Shown here piece by piece: positions 44,855-54,198 of a stretch of DNA of 64,000 bases. The stretch covers positions 3,375-67,374 of the forward strand of contig DAOLDB010000019.1 in assembly GCA_035327565.1 (NCBI GenBank), written 5' to 3'. Position numbers and translations under genes: made by a program. Within the stretch, counting starts at the first letter, position 1, and each line of letters begins with the position of its first letter. The stretch is from JABDLO01 sp035327565. GTDB lineage: Bacteria > Bacteroidota > Bacteroidia > Chitinophagales > Saprospiraceae. Below the pieces are notes generated by a model, which was given only the letters and a program-made list of their open reading frames with translations, ran no database searches and was not told the DNA's origin.

Positions 44855-45750
44855 GCAGAAAAAAAGAAGTTGGCAAGGGAATCAGAGCGCTGCTATCCAA
44901 TATAGAACAGAGCAATCATCCTGAGATCACCCGTAATACCATTAAAGAACTTGCAGGCAATGCTGCCTATGTACCTATTGCCCAGATAGAAACGAACCCC
45001 TACCAGCCCAGACAGGATTTTGACAATGAAGAACTGATGGAATTGGCCCGGTCCATTAAAACATTTGGATTAATTCAGCCGGTCACCCTCAGGTCTATGG
45101 GCGACAGCAAATTTCAATTGATTTCAGGTGAAAGGCGATTGAGAGCATCAAAAATGACCGGCTTAACAGAAGTGCCCGCTTTTATCCGGCTCGCCAATGA
45201 CCAGGAAATGCTGGAAATGGCATTGGTAGAAAATATCCAAAGAACTAATCTGAATGCAATTGAAGTAGCTATATCTTATCAGCGACTCATGGACGAATGC
45301 AGTCTTACGCATGAAGAGTTAAGCAACCGGGTTGGTAAAAACAGAAGCACAGTCACCAATTACGTAAGATTACTAAAACTGCCTCCAGACATTCAGGCAG
45401 GAATTAAAGAAGACAAAATCAGTATGGGCCATGCCCGGTCCATCGCCGGACTCGAAGACCCTGTCCAACAATTAGACATTTACAAAGATATCATACTAAA
45501 ACAATTATCGGTAAGAGCAACTGAGTCATTGGTCAAACAATATGGTGAAGACCCTCAACCGGTGAAGCTTGCTCCCAAGATATCCATACCACCTGAATTG
45601 CTCCGACTTCAGGATAAACTCAGTACTTTGTATGGATGTAAAGTGGAAATTCAAAGGAGTCACAAAGGTGAAGGCCGAATCGTTTTAAAATTTAATACTG
45701 ATAATGAATTGAATAATCTGCTTGATTTGCTCGATCAAAGCTATGGATAA
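44851..45750 (+). CDS. parB: Chromosome partitioning protein ParB (Spo0J)
   Basis: The 299-residue protein begins with the ParA-interacting segment (KEVGKGIRALLSN), has the CTP-binding ParB/Srx-like domain (ETNPYQPRQDF, then LISGERRLRASK), a helix-turn-helix DNA-binding region (LSNRVGKNRSTVTNYVRLLK) and a C-terminal dimerisation domain. It binds parS sites; none was searched for exhaustively here. It overlaps parA and abuts the DUF5683 gene (stop at 45750, start at 45751). Confidence 0.96.
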   Translation: MSRKKEVGKGIRALLSNIEQSNHPEITRNTIKELAGNAAYVPIAQIETNPYQPRQDFDNEELMELARSIKTFGLIQPVTLRSMGDSKFQLISGERRLRASKMTGLTEVPAFIRLANDQEMLEMALVENIQRTNLNAIEVAISYQRLMDECSLTHEELSNRVGKNRSTVTNYVRLLKLPPDIQAGIKEDKISMGHARSIAGLEDPVQQLDIYKDIILKQLSVRATESLVKQYGEDPQPVKLAPKISIPPELLRLQDKLSTLYGCKVEIQRSHKGEGRIVLKFNTDNELNNLLDLLDQSYG

Positions 45751-46404
45751 ATGAATAATTCTTTTCTTCCAATCCTTTTTATAGCCGCTTTATTTATCAT
45801 TGATAATAATATTGTGGAAGCCCAGTTCAGGGCTCAACCCCCTCCATATTCAGGCATTGACGACAGGCAGGCAACTCCTGATGACACCATACCGACTGAA
45901 AGAAGTTCAATTTTTGATATTTTCACAGGAAAGCCAGGAAAAGCTGCTTTGTATTCTTTGATTATACCGGGAGGGGGTCAGGTATATAATAAAAAATATT
46001 GGAAAGTGCCTTTGGTATGGGCAGGTGAAGGTGCTGCCATTTCATGGATGCTCTGGAATAATACCCGCTATAAGGAATGGCGAGATGCTCACCTTGACCT
46101 GATCAATAACAGAATAGACAATTACCGCGGAGTAAGCAACCCTACCACAGCAAAGGCAATTAGAGATGCCTATTTAAAGCAAAGGGAATACGGGTACCTC
46201 ATAGTGGCATTAGCTCATTTTCTCAATGTATTTGAAGCCTTCATAGACAGACATTTGACAGATTTTGACATTGATGATGACCTTTCTTTCAAGCCCAATT
46301 TTATCCAACTGCCCGGAATGCTACCAGCGCCTGCATTTACAATCACCATTCCCTTTCAGCGTTCACCAAAAAAAAATCAGGTTCAGTATCACTCATTTCC
46401 TTGA
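45751..46404 (+). CDS. DUF5683-type membrane protein
   Basis: The 217-residue protein has a signal peptide, a Pro-rich segment and the DUF5683-like core (KAALYSLIIPGGGQVYNKKY, then WKVPLVWAGEGAAISWMLW) with a second hydrophobic helix near residue 150. Genes of this family follow parB in many Bacteroidota, and the zero spacing indicates one operon. Function is unknown; an envelope location is inferred. Its last 16 bases overlap the 3' end of the convergent C40-like gene. Confidence 0.82.
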   Translation: MNNSFLPILFIAALFIIDNNIVEAQFRAQPPPYSGIDDRQATPDDTIPTERSSIFDIFTGKPGKAALYSLIIPGGGQVYNKKYWKVPLVWAGEGAAISWMLWNNTRYKEWRDAHLDLINNRIDNYRGVSNPTTAKAIRDAYLKQREYGYLIVALAHFLNVFEAFIDRHLTDFDIDDDLSFKPNFIQLPGMLPAPAFTITIPFQRSPKKNQVQYHSFP

Positions 46405-47261
46405 GACAATACACTTTGGTCAAAATTTTCAGATTTCTCATTTTCTTGATTTTCGATTAATCTTCTGATCATCCTTAAAGGATGCGTATAATTTTTACGA
46501 TCGCGGTTATAAATCCCAAAATGATCCAACTCGTCAATTCTTACACATTCATCCACATGAATAATTTTTCCTTCACTCAGAACAATACCGGCATGATCAA
46601 TCCTACCATCCTGATTTTCAAAAAATGCAAGATCACCAGGACGGGCTTCATGGACAAAGTGAATCCATTCCCCTTCCTTTGCCTGATATACCGGATAACG
46701 ACTAAGCCGAATCCCTATCATCTTAAATACCATTTGAACCAAAGCACCTGCATCAATTCCAAATGGTGTTCTCCCTCCGGGAAGATAGGGAGCATGCAGG
46801 TACTTCATGGCAATCTTCCTTATCCAATCCAGTTTAATTTCTTGTTTATCCGGTGCATAAACCAATCCATTGTAAATGTATTTCGCATCAGGCATCACAT
46901 AAGACAACCCATCATATTGAGGAAGAGACGATCCTAATACCAAAGGTATCAGTTGATTCCCTGATAATGAAGATTGTACCAGTTCCAAAGCATATCCCAC
47001 CCGCTTACCCAATTTCACGTATTGCTTTTCAGTTATTGGCGTGATCTGTCTGTACCGGATCCATCCTTCCAGCCCATCCCAATCCAATTGCACGCGCGCC
47101 CAGTCATTGTGTTTTTTAGTGATGATTTGACAAGTTTCTCCATAAAGGATCTGACCCGTAAGGATGGAATGATCGGTTGGATTACTTCTTACCGGTATTA
47201 CACTCAAATGGCATATACCATGAATCTTCCTGGGTGTATATTTTTTCTTGATGCTTACCAT
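46389..47261 (-). CDS. NlpC/P60 (C40)-like protein lacking the catalytic Cys
   Basis: The 290-residue protein has one or two SH3b-like regions (about 15-80 and 85-140) and a C-terminal NlpC/P60 domain (about 145-285). The domain retains RPGDLAFFEN, the catalytic-type His near residue 223 (RIDHAGIVL) and a later polar site (IIHVDECVRID). The nucleophile site, normally DCSG, reads DAGA (residues 170-173; codon GCA at 46751-46749). C40 enzymes cut peptidoglycan stem peptides, so this copy is probably catalytically dead and might bind peptidoglycan or regulate. No signal peptide is seen. Confidence 0.85.
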   Translation of the reverse strand: MVSIKKKYTPRKIHGICHLSVIPVRSNPTDHSILTGQILYGETCQIITKKHNDWARVQLDWDGLEGWIRYRQITPITEKQYVKLGKRVGYALELVQSSLSGNQLIPLVLGSSLPQYDGLSYVMPDAKYIYNGLVYAPDKQEIKLDWIRKIAMKYLHAPYLPGGRTPFGIDAGALVQMVFKMIGIRLSRYPVYQAKEGEWIHFVHEARPGDLAFFENQDGRIDHAGIVLSEGKIIHVDECVRIDELDHFGIYNRDRKNYTHPLRMIRRLIENQENEKSENFDQSVLSQGNE

Positions 47262-47293
47262 AATTCAACGGTAATTTAGCATATTTCACACGC

Positions 47294-47301
47294 CAAATAT
47301 A
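47294..47301 (-). promoter_or_regulatory. Promoter -7 box for the C40-like gene
   Basis: On the minus strand TATATTTG matches TAnnTTTG and lies 32 nt before the start at 47261. No TTG at the expected -33 distance. Confidence 0.45.
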
Positions 47302-47386
47302 CCAAATGCAATCAAACATATTTTTTTCACCCATAACCTTTTCAATTTCAAGACAACAAATGGAACATCGTACGTTTAATACTATC

Positions 47387-48466
47387 ATGAAAAGAAGGAA
47401 TTTATATCGAAGCACTCTATTAATACTACTCCTTTTAACTACCGGTTCCACTTTGTATGTCATTGGCCAGGATGCTCATTTTTCTCAATTTTACGCCAAC
47501 CCCCTTTTATTAAATCCCGCTCTCACAGGTACTTCCGACGGAAGATTCAGAGTAAGCAGTGCATACCGCGACCAATGGCGATCGGCTTTGGATGATCCAT
47601 TCAGAACTTATACCCTCTCAGGAGATGTTAGTTATCCGATTAATGAAAAATCTTCAAAATATCCTGACCGGTTCGCTGTAGGTATTAATTTTTTTGGAGA
47701 TCGGGTGAGTACCATAGATTTCAACACTACCCAACTATCGTTTTACGGTGCATATCATAAGTCCCTGGATCAGAGAACCCAGCAGTTTATAAGTGCCGGC
47801 TTTTATATTGGGGTCGGACAAAAAAATATCAATTTCGAAAATCTCACTTTTGAAGATCAGTTTAATGCCGTAGATGGGTACACATTGCCAAGCGGGGAAT
47901 TCCTACCCAACAATAATTTTGGCTATGCAGATCTGGGTATGGGCATTAATTACTCCATCAGTCCCGGTCGCAACACACATTTCTATGTTGGTGCAGGGGT
48001 TTTTCATGTCAATACTCCCAACATTTCTTTCTATAAAGATGAACGAACAACCGACCCCAATCTGATCACCCGAAATTTACTCGATCCCCGTTTTACCCTG
48101 TATACCGGTGCATCTTTCAAATTGCCTGATCGTTGGAGTATACAACCCAGAGTACTGATTATGGTTCAGGACGTGCACAAACAATATAATTTTGGTAATA
48201 ATTTTCGCTACCAACTCGACAATGAAGCTTCCCGTTTTTTCCACATTGGCCCCTGGATACGTATCACAGACCATGTGGATGGTGCTGCACCTGAAGCTTT
48301 CGTTCTTGCTTTCGGCTTTGAGACAGGTAGTTTTTTACTGGGATTGAGCTATGACCATAATGTGAAGGATCTAAGCAATCGAAGAGCCGGTCTTCATTCT
48401 TTTGAACTTTCATTTACCTTCACCGGCGAATTCTATAACCAGGTGGATTTTTGTCCCAGATTTTGA
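47387..48466 (+). CDS. PorP/SprF family T9SS-associated outer membrane protein
   Basis: The ATG at 47387 gives 359 residues with a signal peptide ending VIGQ. It then has the family hallmark DAHFSQFYANPLLLNPALTG and a series of amphipathic strands ending in FSFTFTGEF-like aromatic strands. PorP/SprF proteins sit in the outer membrane and are often paired with a giant adhesin carrying a type B sorting domain, which they help anchor. No such adhesin is adjacent, so this copy is an orphan. Earlier starts at 47306 or 47363 do not give a better signal. Confidence 0.9.
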   Translation: MKRRNLYRSTLLILLLLTTGSTLYVIGQDAHFSQFYANPLLLNPALTGTSDGRFRVSSAYRDQWRSALDDPFRTYTLSGDVSYPINEKSSKYPDRFAVGINFFGDRVSTIDFNTTQLSFYGAYHKSLDQRTQQFISAGFYIGVGQKNINFENLTFEDQFNAVDGYTLPSGEFLPNNNFGYADLGMGINYSISPGRNTHFYVGAGVFHVNTPNISFYKDERTTDPNLITRNLLDPRFTLYTGASFKLPDRWSIQPRVLIMVQDVHKQYNFGNNFRYQLDNEASRFFHIGPWIRITDHVDGAAPEAFVLAFGFETGSFLLGLSYDHNVKDLSNRRAGLHSFELSFTFTGEFYNQVDFCPRF

Positions 48467-48582
48467 CCGGAGTTTTTAATGGCCAATTGCGTATCTATTC
48501 TTTTTACATATTTTATTTCCGGAATTGAATAAAAAAGAGAATATCTCTTTCTTATAAGAATCTTGATTTTATTGACTCCAGA

Positions 48583-49587
48583 TTATAAGGTATGACCACC
48601 AAATGGTTTAAAAGCCTTAATACGAATTGCAATCGCTCCACCAATCGCCAGCAATAGACTTAATATAAATAGTGCCCAGGTACCCATAGTGGGTATGGGT
48701 GTAGAAATCGGGCAGTCTTCAGCGCCTAAACACATTTCAAATGGATCTTCATCATCAGTTTCGAATACAACTTCATCATCAGAATTTCTGATAACCCTCC
48801 AATCAATGGTAAAAGTTGAAGAAGGTAACCTCCAAATATCTAATTGGTATAGCCCGTTAATATTTTCTGTAATCACGATATCCAGCTCATCCTGCAGATC
48901 AATACCCATAGGATTTTCCGTCAGATATACCGGATCACCAAACCCATCAAATCCAAAAATCACTACAGTATAACCTGAAGCAATCCCTTCAAATGTAAGT
49001 AAGTCATGAAATAATGTTACAGGCTCTCCGGGATTCTGAACATTAAGCGGGTCATCACATGAACATGGATCATTAACTCCAAAATCTAAGTTAGCGTCAA
49101 TCACTGCTATCTGGAACTGGCAACAATCATAATTACTTCCCATCGAACAATCTGATGTGCCACGTGAATGTATATTACGTTGGTTATGATAGATAGTAGA
49201 GTGATCAATACATAAACAAATATTATGGATTCCTACACCTGCTATCACCGGATCAAAGCAATATCCTTCAACCCCATCTCCTGAAAAATCTATTTTCTCA
49301 TCAGTAATTCTTGCAGGAGAATTACCTATCTGGTTTTCCGATTCATTCTCATCCGGCAGTGTAACTAAAGTACAAACCAAATTGAGCAAATTGATTGTTC
49401 CTTCATCACATGCCTGTAAAAGTTCTTTATCAGGTGATGGAAGATCAGGACGTACAAATGGATCAAATATTATCCCATTGAGATTGGTGAATATAGTATC
49501 GGTTGGACAGTTACAAAACTGTGCATTTCCGGAATTAACAATCATCAATAAAAAAAGTGAGAAAATAGCAGTACTAAGCAATTTCAT
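48583..49587 (-). CDS. Secreted Cys-rich protein with IPTL-like C-terminal anchor
   Basis: The 334-residue protein has a signal peptide (to about residue 22, ending GNAQ), a Cys-rich extracytoplasmic region (for example FCNCPTD, CLCID, YDCCQF, CSCDD) and a C-terminal PIPTMGTWALFILSLLLAIG segment followed by a short basic, Gly-rich tail. The last part is a Pro-Thr-x-x-x-Trp motif plus a transmembrane helix, resembling IPTL-CTERM sorting signals. It therefore probably ends up membrane-anchored or processed by an exosortase-like system rather than T9SS. The central region is unrecognised. Confidence 0.75.
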   Translation of the reverse strand: MKLLSTAIFSLFLLMIVNSGNAQFCNCPTDTIFTNLNGIIFDPFVRPDLPSPDKELLQACDEGTINLLNLVCTLVTLPDENESENQIGNSPARITDEKIDFSGDGVEGYCFDPVIAGVGIHNICLCIDHSTIYHNQRNIHSRGTSDCSMGSNYDCCQFQIAVIDANLDFGVNDPCSCDDPLNVQNPGEPVTLFHDLLTFEGIASGYTVVIFGFDGFGDPVYLTENPMGIDLQDELDIVITENINGLYQLDIWRLPSSTFTIDWRVIRNSDDEVVFETDDEDPFEMCLGAEDCPISTPIPTMGTWALFILSLLLAIGGAIAIRIKAFKPFGGHTL

Positions 49588-50042
49588 AATTCAATTGAGT
49601 TAAGTGGGTTTCCTTTATATTAATTAATCTTCATGGTAAAGATAAAGGATTTTTTATAAACACAAAAATAGTATTTCACTATTGTCTATCAATCCAGTAT
49701 TTTCTGTTAATTATCAAAAAATTGACTATGTTCTATTAGTGTTCAAAGCAAACATAGATAAATTAAAACTAAATTCTGCAATTTTTGAGTTGAATGTAAT
49801 ATTATTTTGAACGGCGATTTTGAACACCACAATATAACTGCAATAATTCGTTGTCGATGATAAATAATTGAGGTCAATGAGGGCGGATTACAGGTAGTAT
49901 TACTATAATTGTTGATATACATTTATAAAGGATCTATGGATATGAATACAAAATGAATATAAAAACTTTATACATTATCGTTCTAAATGGGTGATGTCAT
50001 AATAACACGATTGTTGTGTAATTTAAATATCCAGACCGTCCT
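49588..50042. other. Divergent intergenic region between the IPTL-like gene and the AsmA-like gene
   Basis: It holds the minus-strand promoter listed at 49663. The remaining AT-rich sequence has no credible gene. No clear promoter box was found for the plus-strand AsmA-like gene. Confidence 0.5.
49663..49692 (-). promoter_or_regulatory. Promoter of the IPTL-like gene
   Basis: On the minus strand TTG (49692-49690), a 19-nt spacer and TATTTTTG (49670-49663) fit the Bacteroidota consensus well. The leader would be about 70 nt. Confidence 0.7.
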
Positions 50043-53000
50043 ATGAATAAAAAAAAGATGTTGAAAAAAATCCTTCGGATCGGCGCATATATGATGGGAG
50101 GGTTACTCATCGCATTGATTCTCCTTCCCTTCGTTTTTGAAAAGGAAATCAAAGAAGGATTGAAAAAAGCCTTGAATGATTCTTTGTATGCAAATGTCGA
50201 TTTCAATGATATTTCACTTTCTCTGATTCGCAATTTCCCAAAAGCCAGATTGACCATCCACGAATTGAAAGTGGATGGAATCGATACATTCTCAAACATT
50301 CCATTACTTCATGCCGAAAAAACCATCGTGGAATTTGGTCTGTTATCTTTATTCAAAAAAAATACACCCTATACCATACACAAGGTAACCATTGACCGTC
50401 CTTATCTCAATCTTATAATACTTGACGACGCAAGTACTGCCAATTATCTGATTGCCCAGGAAGAGGAAAGTGAAGTTGAGTATACCATCCAGCTTGACCA
50501 ATATAGAATAAGAAATGGTTCATTGCATTTTAAAAGTTATGCCAATGGACTTGCTCTTCATGCTGAAAACATCAGCCACCAGGGTAAAGGGGCATTTACC
50601 CAGGACATTTTTGATCTGGTCACCAAAACCCATAGTTCTGAATTGTCTGTAACCTATGGAGGTCTTCCTATTTTACACCGTATTGACGCACATTGGGATG
50701 CTGTATTACACATTGACCTGCCAGCCTCTACCTATACTTTCAAAGAAAGTACTCTTTTACTGAATGAATTGCCCGTCCAATTGGATGGTTTTGTAACTGT
50801 ACTGGAGCAAAGTATGGTAATGGATTTGAAAATCGAATCCAGGGAAGCTCAGTTTTCCAAAATATTTTCAATCGTACCCTATGTTTATACTGATGATTTT
50901 AAAGATGCATCCATTTCCGGGGAAGGGAATATTTCCGCTTTCATTAATGGAGTTTACAATGATGAAAATGGACAATATCCCCATTTCAACTTTAAAGTGA
51001 ATGTGAATGACGGTGAAGTGAGGTATAAAAGTTTGCCCAGGCAAATCAAGGATATTTTTATAAATGCCGAAATAGGAAATCTTCCTGCCAATCCCCTCAA
51101 AATGAAAGCAGATATACCATTTTTCCGTTTCAGAATGGATCAGGATTATTTTGATGGTAGATTTTTATTTATCGGGTCTGCTGAGGATGGACAAGTGGAT
51201 ATGGGCATTCGTGCCAATGTGGAATTAAAAAACTGGCAGGAAGCATTTCCAATGGAACCGGGTACAGAAATCAAAGGGAAATTGCATTCCGATCTTATTT
51301 TAAAATCTACTTTGGCGGATATTGAAAAGCAAAATTTTAAGAATATTGTTTTTAAAGGAAATGTCAATATCCAGGACTTTCTATGGCGAGTCAAACATCA
51401 ATCGGACATCCGGCTTCAAAATTTTCAATTGACCGCTGCACCGGATAAAGCTGAAATAAGCATTCAAGGATTGGCACATCCGGCGTTTGACCTCAATGCG
51501 AAGGCAGAATGGTACCATCCTTTACAATGGATGGCAGAAAATGGTATTATACATCTTAAGGGTCAATTGGAAAGTCAGAAAATCAACCTCAATACGCTTG
51601 CAACAACTGAAAGTCAGGAGACAGCCTCTTCCACATCTTCTTTTGAAAAAGGAATGATTTTTCCAGACCTGGATATCGCATTGGACGCTAAAATCAATGA
51701 ACTGAATAGCGGTTCCTATACACTCAACTATGTAACATTTTCAGGAAATCTGAAAAATGATGTATTTACCCTCAATGAAGCATCCATGATGCATGCTGAC
51801 AGTGACATAAAAATCAAAGGAAGCATAAATGGCTGGCAATCCTGGCTGACCAATGATGGGGTCCTCCATGGACAGCTTGATATTTCTTCATCCAAATTAG
51901 ATCTAAACCCATTTCTGATTGATAATACAGCTCCATCCGGAGAAGAAGTTCATTTTGAAATACCTGGAAACCTCGATCTAAAATTGACTGCCGGTATAGA
52001 TGAATTAAAATACAGTAATTTTGCTATCAAAGGACTTCATGGCCGGCTGGATATAGAAGAAAGTACCGCTTACCTATCCAATCTTGAAGGGAATGTATTA
52101 GGCGGAAAGTTTCAATTCGAAGGAATGTATTCCACTCAAAATACCACACAGCCTGCTTTTAATGTCAAAATGGATCTTTCAACTATTGGATTTAAAGAAT
52201 CATTCAATGCTTTCAACACCATGCAGGCTTTGGCGCCAGTATCTCAATATATTGACGGGCTTTTCAATACCACTTTGGTATTGGAAGGTCAGCTTAATGA
52301 AAAAATGATGCCGGTGTTACCCACATTGAATGCATCGGGATATCTGGAAACTCTCAATGGACGAATATCCGGCATACCCCCTATGGAACGACTTGCGCAA
52401 TCGTTGGGAGTCAACAAAGTGGCTAACTGGACTATTCAGAATACCCGCAATTGGTTTGAAGTGGTCAACGGTATGGTTGAACTGAAAGAAAAAACTTTTG
52501 ATTTAGGTGAAAATGTCACTTTGGGTATAAGAGGAAAACATGGATTAGGGCGAGAATTGGACTACTACTTCCAGGTCGCGTTACCACGTGATTATTTACG
52601 AAAAAATCCAGTGACAGGAGCCCTTGAAGCCGGTTTGTCACAATTGGAAAAAGAGGCAGTAAGGTACGGTATACAGATTGATCAGGGTGAGTATCTGATA
52701 GTAGATATTAAAATGACAGGAAGCATGAGTAATCCACAATTTAAAATTACACCTTCTGGAAAATCCAAAGTAAAAATTGATGATGCCATCAAATCTGAAC
52801 TTGCCAATAAAGAAGCTGAACTTCGTGATATTGCAGAAGCAACTCAAAAAAAAGTAATTGACACCCTTGAAAAGGCCAGAGATAAAATGCTGGATAGTTT
52901 ACAGGCAATGGGAAACCAAAAAGTGAAAGAAGTCCGGGACAGCCTTGAGCGGTTGATAGAAAAAGAAAGACAAGCTATTCTCGATTCGTTGAAGAAAAAA

Positions 53001-53129
53001 ACAGGATTTGACCAGATTGGAGTGCCCTCCCTGGATAGCCTTCAGTTGAAAAAACCTAAAGAAGTAGAAGACATAAAGGATAAGATTCAGCAATGGAATC
53101 CATTACGGAAAAAATCAGGCGGAGGTTAA
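50043..53129 (+). CDS. AsmA-like envelope protein
   Basis: The 1028-residue protein has one N-terminal transmembrane helix (about 14-32) followed by a long beta-rich periplasmic region with AsmA-type start (VDFNDISLSLIRNFPKARLT) and a typical C-terminal AsmA segment (about 780-900). The last 110 residues form a charged coiled coil rich in Lys, Glu and Leu and with KPKEVEDIKDK near the end. AsmA-like proteins are thought to bridge membranes and move lipids. The gene stands alone; the next gene on the same strand starts 93 bp later. Confidence 0.85.
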   Translation: MNKKKMLKKILRIGAYMMGGLLIALILLPFVFEKEIKEGLKKALNDSLYANVDFNDISLSLIRNFPKARLTIHELKVDGIDTFSNIPLLHAEKTIVEFGLLSLFKKNTPYTIHKVTIDRPYLNLIILDDASTANYLIAQEEESEVEYTIQLDQYRIRNGSLHFKSYANGLALHAENISHQGKGAFTQDIFDLVTKTHSSELSVTYGGLPILHRIDAHWDAVLHIDLPASTYTFKESTLLLNELPVQLDGFVTVLEQSMVMDLKIESREAQFSKIFSIVPYVYTDDFKDASISGEGNISAFINGVYNDENGQYPHFNFKVNVNDGEVRYKSLPRQIKDIFINAEIGNLPANPLKMKADIPFFRFRMDQDYFDGRFLFIGSAEDGQVDMGIRANVELKNWQEAFPMEPGTEIKGKLHSDLILKSTLADIEKQNFKNIVFKGNVNIQDFLWRVKHQSDIRLQNFQLTAAPDKAEISIQGLAHPAFDLNAKAEWYHPLQWMAENGIIHLKGQLESQKINLNTLATTESQETASSTSSFEKGMIFPDLDIALDAKINELNSGSYTLNYVTFSGNLKNDVFTLNEASMMHADSDIKIKGSINGWQSWLTNDGVLHGQLDISSSKLDLNPFLIDNTAPSGEEVHFEIPGNLDLKLTAGIDELKYSNFAIKGLHGRLDIEESTAYLSNLEGNVLGGKFQFEGMYSTQNTTQPAFNVKMDLSTIGFKESFNAFNTMQALAPVSQYIDGLFNTTLVLEGQLNEKMMPVLPTLNASGYLETLNGRISGIPPMERLAQSLGVNKVANWTIQNTRNWFEVVNGMVELKEKTFDLGENVTLGIRGKHGLGRELDYYFQVALPRDYLRKNPVTGALEAGLSQLEKEAVRYGIQIDQGEYLIVDIKMTGSMSNPQFKITPSGKSKVKIDDAIKSELANKEAELRDIAEATQKKVIDTLEKARDKMLDSLQAMGNQKVKEVRDSLERLIEKERQAILDSLKKKTGFDQIGVPSLDSLQLKKPKEVEDIKDKIQQWNPLRKKSGGG

Positions 53130-53222
53130 TGATTGAAAAACAGGTATTCTTAGTTTAATCTTTACATTAGTTCGAAGCTTTACAAAAATAATTACCTCGC
53201 ATTCCACTTTCAAATAAAAAGG

Positions 53223-53894
53223 ATGATCATGTCAAAGCCTTTGAGAAAAAGAATTACATACTACACCGATTTGGAAGAACAACTCAATGTCATTACTCAC
53301 GGTCTGGGCATGATGATCAGTCCATTGGCATGTGTACTTTTAATCCTCAAGGCATTAGAATACAATTACATTTGGGCGATCATCAGCTTCCCGGTATTTG
53401 GGATCAGTATGGCCACATTATATACTGCCTCTACATTATATCATAATGCCAGCAATATAAAAACCCGGTTCCGGTTGAATATATTTGACCATGCTGCCAT
53501 TTACGTATTGATCGCAGGTACCTATACCCCTTTTGCATTGGTTACCTTACATGGCCCATTAGGCTGGACAATTTTCGGTATCATCTGGGCGCTTGCTGTT
53601 ACGGGTATCATTCTCAAAGTATTTTATATCGGAAGATATGATGTCTTGTCGACTCTCATGTATGTAGGTATGGGTTGGCTGGTGGTTTTTTCTTATAACA
53701 GTCTGGCCGAAAACCTATCTTCCGGTGGCTTAACCTGGGTGATTGCCGGCGGAATTTCCTATACTGTGGGGGCCGTCATTTATTTACTCCGGAGAATGCC
53801 TTTTAACCATACGGTTTTTCATGTCTTTGTTCTTAGTGGAAGCTTCTGCCATTTTATGGCTGTATATTTTCATGTGATACCACCCATCAAGTAA
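53223..53894 (+). CDS. trhA: Hemolysin III family (PAQR) membrane protein
   Basis: The 223-residue protein has seven hydrophobic segments and the PAQR signature: EEQLNVITHG at the start, SxxxH in TASTLYHNAS, FDHAAIYVLIAGTYTPF in the middle and HVFVLSGSFCHFMAVYFH at the end. The conserved Ser, Asp and His residues form the metal site. Members influence membrane lipid homeostasis. ATG at 53229 is an alternative start. It converges on the DUF721 gene with an 8-bp 3' overlap. Confidence 0.9.
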   Translation: MIMSKPLRKRITYYTDLEEQLNVITHGLGMMISPLACVLLILKALEYNYIWAIISFPVFGISMATLYTASTLYHNASNIKTRFRLNIFDHAAIYVLIAGTYTPFALVTLHGPLGWTIFGIIWALAVTGIILKVFYIGRYDVLSTLMYVGMGWLVVFSYNSLAENLSSGGLTWVIAGGISYTVGAVIYLLRRMPFNHTVFHVFVLSGSFCHFMAVYFHVIPPIK

Positions 53895-54198
53895 TGATGA
53901 CCTCTCTGACCATATCAGTGCCTAATTTGGCATTCATAAGTTCGGCAATTTTTTGCTTTGACATACTTAATTCCTGACGAAGGGTAGAAGACGTAAGATA
54001 AATTCGTAAAGTTCCTTTTGAAAATTGTACCCTTTTAGTATAAGAGAATATAGTAGGACCCATCTGCTCTTTCCATATATTCTTCACCACATTGGAGGTA
54101 TACCGGGTAGATAATTTTTGTTGGGATTTGAAAAATGATTGTATAGCATCTGCCATAGACTGGTCATTTTTCTTTACTATATTTAAGTGTACCTTCAT
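53887..54198 (-). CDS. DUF721 family protein (DciA-like)
   Basis: The start at 54198 gives 103 residues; an ATG at 54156 gives a shorter form without overlap. The core matches DUF721 (SMADAIQSFFKSQQ, KEQMGPTIFSYTKRVQFSKG and IYLTSSTLRQELSM). DUF721 proteins next to recF are common in Bacteroidota, and the related DciA loads the replicative helicase. The chosen start overlaps the recF stop by 35 nt, which suggests coupling. Confidence 0.8.
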   Translation of the reverse strand: MKVHLNIVKKNDQSMADAIQSFFKSQQKLSTRYTSNVVKNIWKEQMGPTIFSYTKRVQFSKGTLRIYLTSSTLRQELSMSKQKIAELMNAKLGTDMVREVIIT

